In this document: one piece after another, positions 10,801 through 21,200 of the stretch
How positions within the stretch are numbered: the stretch's first letter is position 1
Layout: each line of letters begins with the position of its first letter
Source of the DNA: Asterella californica
Lineage: Eukaryota > Streptophyta > Marchantiopsida > Marchantiales > Aytoniaceae
NCBI GenBank assembly: GCA_036924285.1
Contig: JAYKYS010000002.1
Coordinates: 33,774,501 to 33,838,500, forward strand
DNA length: 64,000 bases
Reading direction: 5' to 3'
Program-made: the position numbers and the translations under genes
The notes under the pieces: generated by a model
Seen by the model: only the letters and a program-made list of their open reading frames with translations
What the model was told of the DNA's origin: nothing
Databases searched by the model: none

Positions 10801-11011
10801 ACCTTATGTGGTGTTAGAAGTTCATGACAATGCCACATACTCTTTGAGAGAGTTAGATGGTGCAGTGCTCAAGATACCAGTCGTAGGGAAGAGAATCAAG
10901 CTCTTTAGAAGGAGAGGGGAGGACCATAACATTGCAGAGCTTACTGAGGATGAAGCTGAAGACTCAATGCAGGTTGAAGATGAATTTGAAGCTGAAGTTG
11001 AAGAGTCTTGA
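7883..11011 (+). CDS. Element D Pol: RT, RNase H and integrase
   Basis: This frame of about 1042 residues belongs to the same reading frame that leaves the heptamer at 7499-7505, but in-frame stops at 7751-7753 (TAG) and 7874-7876 (TGA) separate it from that site. Reverse transcriptase (about residues 115-320) has FIQDMQPVN, MGDLYSGYDQFQ, LPQGATNS and MPFLDDVPIKGC. RNase H follows with ITVDTSPIGIGW and ends near DNPVADMLSR. Integrase has an H-H-C-C zinc domain (EFHES, GHRG, CIPCQ near 690-725), the acidic core residues in WVVDLV, ITADRGE and GKSERGH, and a C-terminal GPYVV module. No chromodomain is seen. The protein could be a functional Pol but for the upstream stops. Confidence 0.85.
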   Translation: MYVETKYKSVAKKVKPVALPLSLDYNQKMEQAAREPTLRGPRRIGHQFTETTLKELKIGGDGFLTEQEKKSFRGMLSRHGKAFAFESHEVGCVDPSVVAPMVIFTIPHVPWNLRPIPVPRAHLPKLIDLLNERIRMGILEPSIAPYSSRWFTVPKKSGALRFIQDMQPVNKVTIRNMSIGPIVDEFAEAFAGRAIYSMGDLYSGYDQFQLSSESRDLTTMRTPLELLRMCTLPQGATNSVAHMMNGMNKVLRDFITEKTMPFLDDVPIKGCAEEEKNEVMDQRGCRKFVADHIADCDKILSRLEEVHLTLSGAKSVFGEHEVLIVGHLCGSYGRKPCPNKVDAIRRMKETCGSVTEVRRFLGACVFYHIWIPHFAHVADPLYKLLRKGQRFQWQEEQSESMKKLKDLLSSPPTLRKVTYELGRSVIITVDTSPIGIGWAIGQDDEDGNRYVVRFGAKVLSSRQRDYPQVKRELWGVVTAMKSDKEYLIGAPVVVETDCLPLLGMITSCTTPDIAMLRWIAYIKSLNPEFRHIAGKDNPVADMLSRVRYYDEKKMIDDQEDVGTEFYSSALARRDRSCFAAPLELFEETMYDGEWLDLGRYLSSLERQENWSDADFKRIRRTAYGYFLYGGHLWKRPKLQGGVPQRVVCDLELQQKLIKEFHESLWAGHRGVWATFAKIKEKYWWKGMYKDVVQFVSSCIPCQMYSNIRHRDGLHPTYPLAIHYKWVVDLVTMPFGLGQMRYLVLAREDLSNQVEGRALRTKTTASVCRFLLEDVVCRYGCVGKITADRGELDSQEAVEFFKRLGIKLALTTAYNPEGNGKSERGHPPIIKALVKACKGKIREWPRLLPFALWADRTTHSTVTGYMPAELILGQKPVMPIEEVVPTWNVLPWEDGRSTEDLLALRIQQLERRPEDVAKAVERLKTARERNKGRFDRTHRLRPKPVKEGDWVLVYDSSLDNQHSTIRKFSKRWFGPYVVLEVHDNATYSLRELDGAVLKIPVVGKRIKLFRRRGEDHNIAELTEDEAEDSMQVEDEFEAEVEES

Positions 11012-11047
11012 TCTGGGTCTGGCACATACCGGAGGATGTGCAGGTTT

Positions 11048-11059
11048 AGAGGGGGTGGA
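11048..11059 (+). other. Polypurine tract of element D
   Basis: AGAGGGGGTGGA immediately precedes the LTR start TGTCGCGC and lies 37 bases after the pol stop. This is the standard place for plus-strand priming. Confidence 0.7.
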
Positions 11060-12461
11060 TGTCGCGCTACTTGGCAGCTACATGCTTGACTTCTACTCCG
11101 ACGCTTGAGTTTAATAGTTCCAGAAGTTAGCGCATATTACTTCTAGTCCTTTATGTATATGTTTCACACCTTTGCATACGGTGTTAACACTATTTTGAGT
11201 CTTAGTAGGTTGATTACCATGTTGATAGGGCTTAAGCTCATGGGTTGTATTTGCGTGTCGCCCATGCACGCTTTCTAGCTGATTTAAGTTATTTTTCGGG
11301 GCTGCGTGTCGTTTTAAGTAATTTAAGTTTTACGCTGGCACTCTAGGGGGCTTGACGTGGTAGCCTATGAGTAAAACTAAGTTGCCACGTGGTTTAGGGT
11401 ACTAAAAGACAACCAAGTGGAGCTATGAACTCCCATTGGTCTGTTTTTGTCTTTAGTTTAACTCTAAATTTAGAAACAAAGCTCTAGAGTGGAGTTCGAG
11501 CATTTGGTGGGGGATCTTCGAAATCTGAGAGCACAGGGGGAGAGGTCTCGTCATGCCAAGCACTTCCAGTGAAAATTTCGATCGATTTGAGTCAATAAAG
11601 ACGGAGTTATGAGCAATTGAAGTTCGGATTGTGCTAGAATTAATCATTTTGGTTGGATTTAGGGTTTTCAGTGTCACTCGCAGCAGATTTGAGGAAATTG
11701 CTTCAAAACTTCGAGGTTGTGTTCTCCACCAGCAGGGCTACGATTTCACAAAAAGTTTCATATCGATTGAGCAACTGAGTAATTCAGGGAGGCCGCTGAA
11801 GCTGAGGGGGTCTGAAAAGCTCTTAATCTAGAGCAGCGACTTCAGAGGAGGAGATCTACAGTTCTGTGTACATTCAGGAGTCCCAACTTCACAGGGATGT
11901 TCAGCACCCTGTAGACTGCAAATCCTGTAAGAAACTTCGAAATTGATCGAGCCAAACTCCTGTTATAGGTTGAAATAGCCAGCTAGGTACCAGAAATTGC
12001 CGTAGTTTTCTTGCTCAAAACTTTTCTGTTCATATCTCCGTGTCAGAATTTGACCTCAGGCTGAAATTTCGTCTGTGAGTTCAGTAGTACCTCATTTGCA
12101 TGTAGGGGAAGTTTAGAGGTCTAAACCTTCATAGTTTTCCTCTCCGTGAGTGTCAAAGTTCACCGCCGAATCCTATTACTGCCAGCTAGACCTGAATTTC
12201 GCCTTCTGGGTATATTACTAGATCTTACACATCTGTGTGAGTGTTTATAGCCCTATTGTGACCTGAAAGCCAACCTCTTGAGTGAACAACCACAGCCAGA
12301 AGCCCGGCGCTTTCCTAGGTAGACGGATTACACTCCGACAGCGTATGGAGGCAGTTGGTGACAGTTGTCTTGGGTGAGCTAGTAGAGCTATCACATGGAT
12401 ATTTTTGGAGCTACTAGAGGTGTGGACATATAGTTAGTGATCTCAAGCATTAGTTACGACA
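11060..12461 (+). repeat. Element D 3' LTR
   Basis: The segment starts TGTCGCGC right after the polypurine tract and is taken to end at TTACGACA, which restores the TGTCG...CGACA inverted termini seen in element A. Beyond 12461 the sequence is element B leader. The left LTR is outside, so the right limit is inferred from the termini only. It holds only short ORFs that match nothing I know. Confidence 0.55.
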
Positions 12462-12975
12462 AACCATATATTGTGCATGTGGTCACCGACGAAGAGTTGT
12501 CAGTCCGGGTGGGGCTGGATTTTCCTTTATGTGAATGTTTGAGTGTGGAAGGTTATCGTTTGGACTTCTTGTGGTTGGAACCCCTCCATATTCTGCTTCC
12601 TGTTTGTGCGCCGTGTTTGCTTGTGTTGGCGCTTGACTTCCGGAGTGAGTTCACTCCAGTGTGCTGTCGGTAGTGAGGATGGAGTTGTGGACCAGTCAGA
12701 CTACCTTTGTCTCTCTCACGGTGCGATTGGAGTGACGATCAACAGACCATGAGAGGCTGCCTGTGGTGATGGCAGGTACAGGTTGCCCTTATCTTGACTG
12801 TCCTAGTAGGGGATAGATAAACTCAGTAGGAGCGAGGTTAGGTAAGTGGCGGTTACGGTGGTGACGGAGATTGCGACATTCTGGTTGAGGAGTGTGTTAG
12901 CGGGATTCTCTCATCACGGAGTTCTCGGGAGGTTCTGGTGGGGACTTATCGGACAGTGGGTATACACGGAGTGGG
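12462..12975 (+). other. Element B leader, no gene seen
   Basis: The stretch between the end of element D and B's Gag has only short ORFs of no recognisable family. It shows no similarity by eye to B's 3' terminal repeat (29981-30490), so it is more likely untranslated leader than LTR. Confidence 0.4.
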
Positions 12976-14807
12976 GTGAGGTATCGACTACCTACACCAT
13001 TACCGTCGGTTGTTCCAGAAGACGAGTCAGACGCAGACAGCGTGTTTTCTAGTGGTGAGTCTAGTGTCGCCACACCGTTGTTGTGGGACATGGACGAGAT
13101 CTATGGGATCACAAAGGGGCCTCGACGTTACTCGGATACAATTGATATCATTGAGCTGGATGACTTCATCCATGAGTTCGACAGTTGGTGCGATCTGCAG
13201 CAGATGCGGAACCCACAGCTGTTTACACTCTTCATGGCGTGGGAAGGGTTTGTTCCAACACTTGGAGGGACCACCGATGGACGATTATCATGAGTTCAAG
13301 CGAGATTATAGTGTTGAGATCGAGTTGTGGAGACAACATTGGTCTCCCAACTATGTTTCTATCACTACTGATGTAGTTTCGGGAGGCGTAGCAGTGATAC
13401 ATCCACAGGTGACGGAGTATCTACTATCAGCGGCGCGTCCACAAGTAGTGGAGCAAGTGGAAGTGTGAGCGGGATACCACCCGGGTTTAACCCTGTGGTT
13501 CAATTCTTTCAATGTTTGAGGAAGAACTATCATGGTGTGCGGACTGACAAGTTGAGGAGTCTGCAGGAGTTCCAGCGGAAGACTGGAGAGAGCCTACGCG
13601 AGGCGTTTATTCGCATGAGGCGGTTGATTAACGTTACCCAATGAGTGACGGAAGCACAGGCAGTCCAGTTCTTGTATGGGATACTAGATCGAGAGCTGCG
13701 TAGGAGAGTTAGAGATGCTACTCTCCTTAGAGATACCGCTCCGACGTTGACGGTTGTCTTTGGTCTGGCTGAGCGGATTGAGCTCAACATGGTGGAGGAG
13801 AGGGTGGTGGTTGCTGGTTCAGCAAGGAGAAACCACATGGAGCGACCACCTCTTCTCGAGGATCACATACTACGCAATAGCGTGGTGGTGGTGGTGATAA
13901 GGATCGTGCGGAGCAGTCACGATCTCAGGGAGGTGTTGGAGGATCTTGTGGGCAGAAGCCCATGCCGTCCTTCTCTAGCCAGCAGCAAGCGGGTCCTTGT
14001 TGGACGTGTGATGGTCCTCATCAGCAGAAGGCCTGTCCACAGAGGAGAGGTAGTTATGAGACGTCAAGGACGTCTCAAGCAGTACCTAGGCAATGTGAGC
14101 ATTACGGACGACCTGGTCACAGTAGTGACCGTTGTTTTGATCTCCATCCCGAGTTGCGGCAAGGGAAGGCTGATCGTGGACGAGGCGGAGGAGCTCAAGG
14201 AGGCCTTGGTGGTCGAGCTAGAGGTAGAGATCTAGCACCTGAGAGAGGACCGGTCGGTCCACCGCCTGCTACGACGTCAGAAGCAGGTATGGCTGCTCGG
14301 ATTGAGCAGTTGGAGCAAAGGATAGCTAGTATGGCTATAGCTCAACGGAGATCAGGTGGAACAGAAGCTTCTACGTCTTACGGAGGAGAAGGAGGTGATT
14401 TCGACTTCATGGCTGGCGTGGCGCAGATTGAGGCATCTGCGGCAGTGACTAGAGGTGCAGTACGTGCCTCTGAGCCACGAGGTGCGTCAGTGGAGTTGGA
14501 TCCACAACGCGAGAAGACTAGTAGACAGGTCAGGCTTCCTCAGTCGTTCACGTTATCAGAGACGTTGAGGATCACATCTATGGTTCCTAAACGACATATC
14601 GATGGTGCAGTAGAGTTGGAGGTATCGACATCCCGGAGTGGGTGTGATGTGAGTCCACCCTCGACGTCTGTGGATGCGACGTCGAGATGCGACGTCTGTG
14701 GATGCGACTACATCAATTTTGCGAGCCCCACTATTCTCAACCACGGATATGAGGGCATTGAGTGTCGACTTGGCTCCAGGTCACGCTCAATGAGAGCGAG
14801 GATGTAG
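12976..14807 (+). pseudogene. Element B Gag, broken
   Basis: The Gag sequence passes through several frames. The N-terminal acidic part (EDESDADSVFSS) starts at 12976 and shifts near 13262. The capsid-like segment has NYHGVRTDKLRSL, GESLREAFIRMRR and FLYGILDRELRRRVRDA at 13515-13720, with an in-frame TGA near 13642. From 13962 a 281-residue frame holds two zinc knuckles, CWTCDGPHQQKAC and a damaged CEHYGRPGHSSDRC in which the second Cys is Tyr, then a Gly/Arg-rich stretch and a coiled-coil-like segment (ARIEQLEQRIASMA). These mark a nucleocapsid. The extra frames in this area are shadows. Confidence 0.7.
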
Positions 14808-14855
14808 TTACCTCTAGTGCTGAAGTAGTTCAGCGAGAGACGGTAGACGTGTCTT

Positions 14856-15948
14856 ATGGAATCGAGGATCAGGACAGCTACCAGTGGTACTTGGCAAGCG
14901 ACGGCTGCTAGGTTAGATGAGTTACCAGCTAGGCCGGCGATTGACCGTGTTGGTTTGGCACCAGGTGTGGTGTTGTTGGACAAGAGAAGCGGTATCTTCT
15001 GTTTGGTGGCACCTTCAGGGAAGGTGTATCGACCACATAAGGTCTTGTTAGACTCTGGAGCCCAACCGTTGATGTTGGGAAAGACGGCGTGTATTGATTT
15101 TGGTCTTAAGAAGTCCGAGGTGGAGAGATGTCCATTCCAGTTGCAGACATCTCTAGGAGGATCAGGAGGTACGGCTCTACACATGACACGTGAGATGTTG
15201 ACGGTGAGAGTTCGGTCAGATCATCCCACGGATGGCTCTATGATGAGGGCCAAGGCCATCGTTACAGCCGCAGAGTCTTATGATGTATTGGTTGGAGGTG
15301 CTATGTTATACCCTATGGGGTTCGTGATCGACTATTGGACGGAGACAGCATCTTATAGACCAGGTTGGCAGTCCGGTGAGAGACGAGTGAACCGCTTACC
15401 AGTGCGATTCAGTGCTAGAGTTGAGACGACGGAACCTACACCAGGGATGATGGCATCCGTTGTAAGGTTCAGTTCGGTCATCACTTGGCCGAGCGAGTTG
15501 TTGGAGGGCAATGTCCATGCGGAGGATACTCCGGTCTTTGAGGAGGTGGAGGACATGCCTAGCATGTCTATGTTAGTACCATCTGTCTTGGATGTTCCAC
15601 TCTGGAGTTCGAGTGGAGAGTTACAGCAGTGTGCTGATCAGTTGGTGCAGCAGGCTTGGAGTGAAGTCTTTGTACCACCAGTAGAGGAACAAAGGGTTGT
15701 TCCTGCTACTGGCCTTGTGACCTTATCCCCGTTGGATACGACTCTCATTGTGTGGCAGTATCCAGAGGAGGGTGTATGTGTGCTGGAGCTGTTTGGTGAG
15801 ATCAGCACAGATTTGGCTACGGTATTGCAAGCAGGCATACAAGTACGTCGATACTTGTATGTGGAGAGAGATGAGATTACGAGACGCGTCTCATTGCGAC
15901 ATGTGGCATGTCTGGTGCAGAGATATCTTGAGTTGTTGTCCATATCAG
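14856..15948 (+). pseudogene. Element B protease fused to start of cytosine methyltransferase
   Basis: One frame carries two domains. Residues about 50-150 are a retropepsin: KVLLDSGAQPLML has the DSG catalytic triad, and SYDVLVGGAMLYPMGF is the later strand. After a linker, residues about 300-365 look like the first part of a C5-cytosine methyltransferase: VCVLELFGEISTDLATVL is motif I, the S-adenosylmethionine loop, followed by RRYLYVERDEITRR for motif II. Motif I normally reads FxGGIxTGL-like in this group; here two glycines are Glu and Asp, as expected from G-to-A changes, so cofactor binding is probably lost. Homology to B stops at about 15948, where an A-like fragment is joined. Confidence 0.75.
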
Positions 15949-16913
15949 CATCCATCGGTAGATCTTGAGCTCCTGCATCCCGAAGCTCTTGATAACCTTC
16001 GCTCCTCGAGTCTGTCTCTTGGAAGAAGAACTTCTTTCCCCTGCATTCTCTGAATCTAACCTTCTTTTCTCTTCTAACAACGTTTCGTGTTGATTTTTGA
16101 CAACGTAAGCATGCACCGATAGAGCTTCTATCAGATCCCCCCATCCAGTATCCCTTCTGATCGTAGCAGCTGTCCTCAATAATGTCTCTCGTGTCATCTT
16201 TTCTTTCTGTTTCATGGAGATGAGAGATGATCATAATCCACTCGGCTCAACATGTTCGTTGAAACTCCTCTCAGCTTGATCTTCAACTCTTGTGCCATAA
16301 GTTTCAGCATCCACAATCGCAACCGCTTGCGCTGATAAGTGGTCCTCAATCAACTTCTTCATCCCTTCTCTACCAAAGTTGGTCTGAAGAAGTACGTCGG
16401 TGTCCCTCAATGCTATCTTCCCATCCTTCTAGAAGATCACCCCTTGTTGCAAAATGTCAGTGACTTCCTTGCAATCTCTGCGTGGATGATCAGTACCATC
16501 GCACCAGATACACCGTTGGATCCAGCCTTGCTTCTCAACCGGTTTTGCTCCACTTGTAGACCTCTTCTCTTCCAATCTTGTGAGCTTGATCTGTAGATCT
16601 CGCATTTCACGCAAGACCTCCTCAAGGTTTGAATCATCCTTCTTCGGAGATACTACAAGTGCTTAGACAACTGGAATAGCTGGAGCAACTGGTACTACTT
16701 GTCTAGCAATAGGAACCACTGGTGGGACTACAGGAGCAGATGTTACAGCAGTCGGTGTTGATGTCAGTCTCCTAACATGAACCTTCTCTCGTCTTCGCCC
16801 TCTCTTGGTAAGCAGACCAACAGCTTCCTCAACCTTCTTCCAACTACTGGTCAAGCCATCGTCTTCCTCCGAACCTCCAGAAGAACCTCCAGCTTCTCTT
16901 GCAGCTTCTCTTC
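15949..16913 (-). mobile_element. Fragment of an A-like retroelement (gag/protease)
   Basis: On the minus strand this piece matches element A from about 3580 down to 2590: the capsid end, the Pro/Val repeat (shortened), the zinc knuckle CIWCDGTDHPRRDC, and the start of the protease linker. It has no LTR at either end, so it did not arrive by ordinary integration. In this copy gag and the protease linker are in one frame (RRDTGWGDLIEALSVHAY), unlike element A. Several stops interrupt it. Its left junction with B has a short microhomology (CATCC); its right junction is the inverted repeat at 16914-17032. Confidence 0.8.
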
Positions 16914-17032
16914 TATCACCAAGTGAATGATGCCAACAAACGTAAGATCCTGTGCCCCCAGCAGCATGGTCAGATATTTCGCTGCTGGGGGCACAGGATC
17001 TTACGTTTGTTGGCATCATTCACTTGGTGATA
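16914..17032. repeat. Perfect 52-bp inverted repeat
   Basis: Positions 16914-16965 are the exact reverse complement of 16981-17032, with a 15-base spacer (16966-16980). The right arm is methyltransferase coding sequence just before the motif IAGWPCQ; the left arm is an inverted copy of it joined to the A-like fragment. This looks like the product of a fold-back or template-switch repair event. Confidence 0.95.
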
Positions 17033-17348
17033 GCCGGATGGCCATGTCAAGGTCACACGCGTGCTGAGAGAGGTCAGGGTTTACATGACCCGCGATCTAG
17101 GATGTTCAGGGAGATGTTACGGATCTTACGACATCTCCAGATGCATCAGGTGGATTCTCCAGCGTACATCTTAGAGAACGTTCTTTTGTTGGGTGATGCT
17201 CGTACACAGATGATGACGAGTGTGCACCAAGTGCGGTCTTGGGTTGGACCAGCAGTGTTGTTGGATGCAGCAAGAGTAGAATCTCGTGCACATCGTCCAC
17301 TGTTGTGGTGGACGAACTTGGTACCGTGAGAGGTGCTTAAGCGCGCAC
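16981..17348 (+). pseudogene. Element B cytosine-5 methyltransferase, catalytic part
   Basis: The frame gives the centre of a C5 DNA methyltransferase. VIAGWPCQGHTRA is motif IV with the catalytic Cys of PCQ; LHDPRSRMF follows; YILENVLLLGDAR is motif VI (ENV); GPAVLLDAARVESRAHRP and LLWWTNL match the motif VIII region. Element C is inserted 20 bases after the TGA that ends the frame at 17326-17328. The enzyme would methylate cytosine at C5 using S-adenosylmethionine. The motif II-III part between 15948 and 16981 is missing. The GIxTGL-type motif I and the late motif at 26440-26490 set it apart from host DNMT1/CMT-type enzymes, by inspection only. Confidence 0.8.
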
Positions 17349-18263
17349 TGTAAACCCTCCGCGGTCCTAACGATCAACTACCCCCCGATCTCTTAACCTC
17401 CACGATCGTCATCCACGAATCTGCAACTGTCGGGCCTGTCTCTCACTCAAGGGTCACCTCTGATGGCTTTGATGGAAGCACACCATGAATCTTGAAGGGA
17501 AAAATGCTAAGTTCACTCTCATTCATACACCCACAAACTTATCAACTAAAATCTCCATAATCTCATCCACTAAAATCCTCCATTCTAACGACGTCTCTCA
17601 AGTTCTCACATGCTAAAAATGTCCCACACTCTCTATATTACTCAAGTTGTCATTACGACAATGTGAAAACAAGGATGAGGAGCTCTTCTCTACTCCTCTA
17701 TTTATACATTCTAGGTTTTTACTTTGGTACCCTCGGTAACTCAGCCGTAACTACTTTTACCGGGTTTTACTAAGATATTACTTAAGGTAAAAGCATTGAT
17801 CACATGGGCTTTTTACCTTTTCACATGGGCTTATTCCTTCAAAGTCAACAACTTCTAGAAGGATTCTGGAATATTCTCAAGGAATCTCGAATTTCCACCC
17901 CCCCTCTACACTAGGACCCACTAAAAAGGAAACATGTGGAATCTCTTCTTGTTTTTAATGCCCACAAAGTCCACAACTTTAATCCAACCACTAATATCAA
18001 GTCAAAAAGGAGATAAGAGATACTTTCCACCTCCTTTCTACCTTTTAGACAAGATGACAAGATAGTAGTGCTCACTCTTTAGCAAATATCTGAATTCTGC
18101 CAAAAGTACAGCTAAGTTTAACCATAACTAACTTTTAGCTAGTCATGACTAACTTGATACCTCCTAAAAGTACTTTGGCAGCAAATAAACATTCTCAACC
18201 CTTAGTTATAACTAAACACCTTACTAATTGACAAACTTCCTATGTGTAACATAGGTCGTTACA
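17349..18263 (-). repeat. Element C 3' LTR
   Basis: On the minus strand it begins TGTAACGACC after the polypurine tract and ends GGTTTACA. It carries a TATA box (TATAAATAGAG, minus strand, 17696-17706) and matches the other LTR over its whole length. Confidence 0.95.
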
Positions 18264-18276
18264 TTTTACCCCCGGA
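18264..18276 (-). other. Polypurine tract of element C
   Basis: On the minus strand TCCGGGGGTAAAA sits directly before the LTR start TGTAACG and directly after the pol stop TAG (18279-18277), so it is the expected site of plus-strand priming. Confidence 0.85.
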
Positions 18277-21200
18277 CTAAATTTTCGCTCCGTCCTCGGA
18301 GTGAAGAGAGAACTTTCGTTGATGAAACAACTTCAACTTGTCATGATTTACCCGATCGAATCTCCTTCCTCCCAGCTCCTGAAGGTCATATGTGAAGTTG
18401 CTCCACACCTTATCTACAACAAAAGGACCAAAATATCTCGGAAGAAACTTCTTCCTAGCCCTCTTGAATCTGATAGCATCATACAACATAACCCAATCTC
18501 CGACTTGAAAAGGTTTTACCTCCCTCTTGCCCAACCTTTTGTCGTAACTCTTCTTTTGATACGCTTGAGCTCGTTCCATCCGGATCATCGCTATCGCTCG
18601 GGTCTCTTCCAACTCCATGAGTTGCTCCCTTCTTGATCTGACCACGTCTTCTCCTCTCGACCTCTTCAACTTTCGTTGAATAGTTTGAAAAGTATCCAAT
18701 TCGAATTGGATGGGCAACTTGGACTCCACTCCATAAACCAGTCGAAATGGAGAGTACCCAGTAGAAGTCTTTGTTGTCGTTCGGTACTCCCATAAGATGG
18801 CATGTAGCCTCTTATCCCAAGTATGTTTCGCAGTCTCAACACCAGCATCTTTGGTGAGCATCATACAAAGTGTAAGATTGGTCTTCTCCGCAAGACCATT
18901 AGCATTTGGCTTGTATGAGGTCGTTACTCGTGCCTTGATAGAAAAGTGTTGTAGCATAGCAGTAGTCATGCTCCCTACAAACTCTCCTCCTCTATCTGAG
19001 ACCAACTCTAACGGACATCCAAATCTTGTGATGATCCTCTCCCATAAGAATCTACCGACTTCTGTTTCATTGGTCTCTCTCAAAGGTCTAGCCTCTACCC
19101 ACTTGGTACAATAGTCAGTGGCGACTACAATGTATCTATTGCCTCGAGGTGTCTTATTAAGAGGACCTACAAAGTCAATACCCCACTTCTCAAATGGTCC
19201 TAACACGGGAATTGATCTTAACGGAGGTGTTCTAGTAGACTTCAGAGCAAATGCTTGACATACGTCGCAAGTTTTGCAATAGTCTAAACACTCTTTGAAA
19301 ATCCCTCTCCAGTGATAACCCGCATCCAAAATCTTGAAGGCTGTTATCTTACCAGCAAAGTGACCTCCGCAAACAGTTCCGTCGTGAAACTCGTGCATTA
19401 GCTTGAATGTCTCCTTCTGACCAACTGCTCTCCTTAGTAACCCATCTGCTCCTTGATGAAACAAAATTCCCTCTACTATGGTGTAAGGTTTGCATCTCTT
19501 GATCAACGCGTTACGTTCTCGGGTATGCATACCTTCCGGAAAAGAGCCATCTGCAAGGAAACTCCAGATTTCCTTATACTCGTCCGGTATCTCCTCAATG
19601 CTTGTGATGGTCATCAGATGCTCGTCTGGAAACGAATCGTCAAATGGTTCTTCTCCCTCATCATCATAAGCCCTCGACAAAAGATCAGCATTCGCATGCT
19701 TTTTCCCTGGTCTATCTTCGATCACATAATCGTATTCTGTTAGAAGGATCTTCCAACGAGCAATACGACCTTCGGCATTAGGCTTATTAAAGATATACTT
19801 TAAAGCCTTGTGATCTGTGACTATGGAAAATTTCCCTCCTAGCAAGTAATGTCGGAATTTCTTCAATCCAAAGATCACCGCTAATCCTTCTCGTTCAGTC
19901 ACGGAGTAATTCTTCTCCGCTGGAACCATCTGCCTACTAGCATAAGCTATAGGATGATCATGCCCATCTCCATCTAGCTGACTTAATGTACATCCGATTG
20001 CTACATTGGAGGCATCCGTATACAGAATAAATGCTTTACTCCACTCAGGTTTAGCAAGTATAGGAGCTGTCACCAATGCCTTTTTCAGCTCCTCAAATGC
20101 TTCCTTTGCCTTCTGATCATGCACTATCAAGTCAAAATCAACTCCCTTCTTCATGTACATAGTCAAAGCTATTGCTTTGTTTGAGAAGGAAAAGACAAAC
20201 CTACGATAATATCCAACCATGCCAAGAAACTGCCTCAACTTTGTCAAGTTGATCGGAAATGGAAGATCCACAATCTTCTTCACCTTTTCAGGATCTACCG
20301 CAATCCCATTCTTGGAAATGATGTGCCCTAACAGCAGACCTTCTTCGCAGCCAAAGATGCACTTCTCTGGATTCAGAGAAGCGTTAGCTTGCTCCAACCG
20401 CTGCAGAACTTTGATCACATGATCAAAGTGGTCCTCCTTTCTTCCGTACACACAGAAATCATCAATGAAATCACGAACAAACTTTCCTATGAATGGTTCG
20501 AACACCTTGTTCATGAACCTCTGAAACGTGGCCGGAGCATTACACAGTCCGAATGGCATCACTCGAAATGCAAATGTTCCCCAAGGAGTAGTGAAAGTAG
20601 TCAACTGCTGGTACTCCTGTGCTATCTTGATCTGGTTGTATCCACTATAACCATCACCAAAGCTGTACCACTCATGACCGACAACTTCCTCCAAAATCTC
20701 ATCTATAAATGGTAGAGGATAATAGTCCTTCTTGGTAACTGCATTCAGCTTCTTATAGTCTATGCACACTCGCAGCTTACCATTCTTCTTCTTGACAATC
20801 ACAATGGGTGAAACCCATTCTGAGTTCTCCACCTCATAGATGAAACTCGCCTCCTTCAACTTGTCTATCTCCTCCTTGACCATCATTGCCGTTGTGGGAT
20901 TGACCCTTCTCTGCTTCTGTCGAACTGGTCTTGCGTGCTCCTCCAATTCGATTCGATGAGTCTCGAGAGTCACCTCCTTCAAATCCTTGTAGCTGAAAGC
21001 AAACACATGGATATATTTTCGAAATATATCTAGGAATCTACTTTTCTCCTCTTGAGTGACATTGATACCAAACTTCAAGGTAGAGAGTCTTCTCACAATC
21101 TCTGCCTCACTCAACTCTTCTTTGTCAGGATCTTTCTCCACTGCTGGTCGAGGCAACAAGTCAATAGCACTAAGCTGATGTAATGATTCATCTCGACCAC

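Larger units (their letters stand above)
5889..12461 (+). mobile_element. Ty3/gypsy retrotransposon D, truncated by A
   Basis: This plus-strand element is related to A. The window holds the 3' part of gag, protease, full pol (RT, RNase H, integrase), polypurine tract and 3' LTR. Its left part lies beyond the window because element A is inserted at 5888/5889 inside gag. The coding frames carry a frameshift near 7380 and in-frame stops at 7751 and 7874, so D is older than A and inactive. Its own 3' LTR ends at 12461 against leader sequence of element B. Confidence 0.8.
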
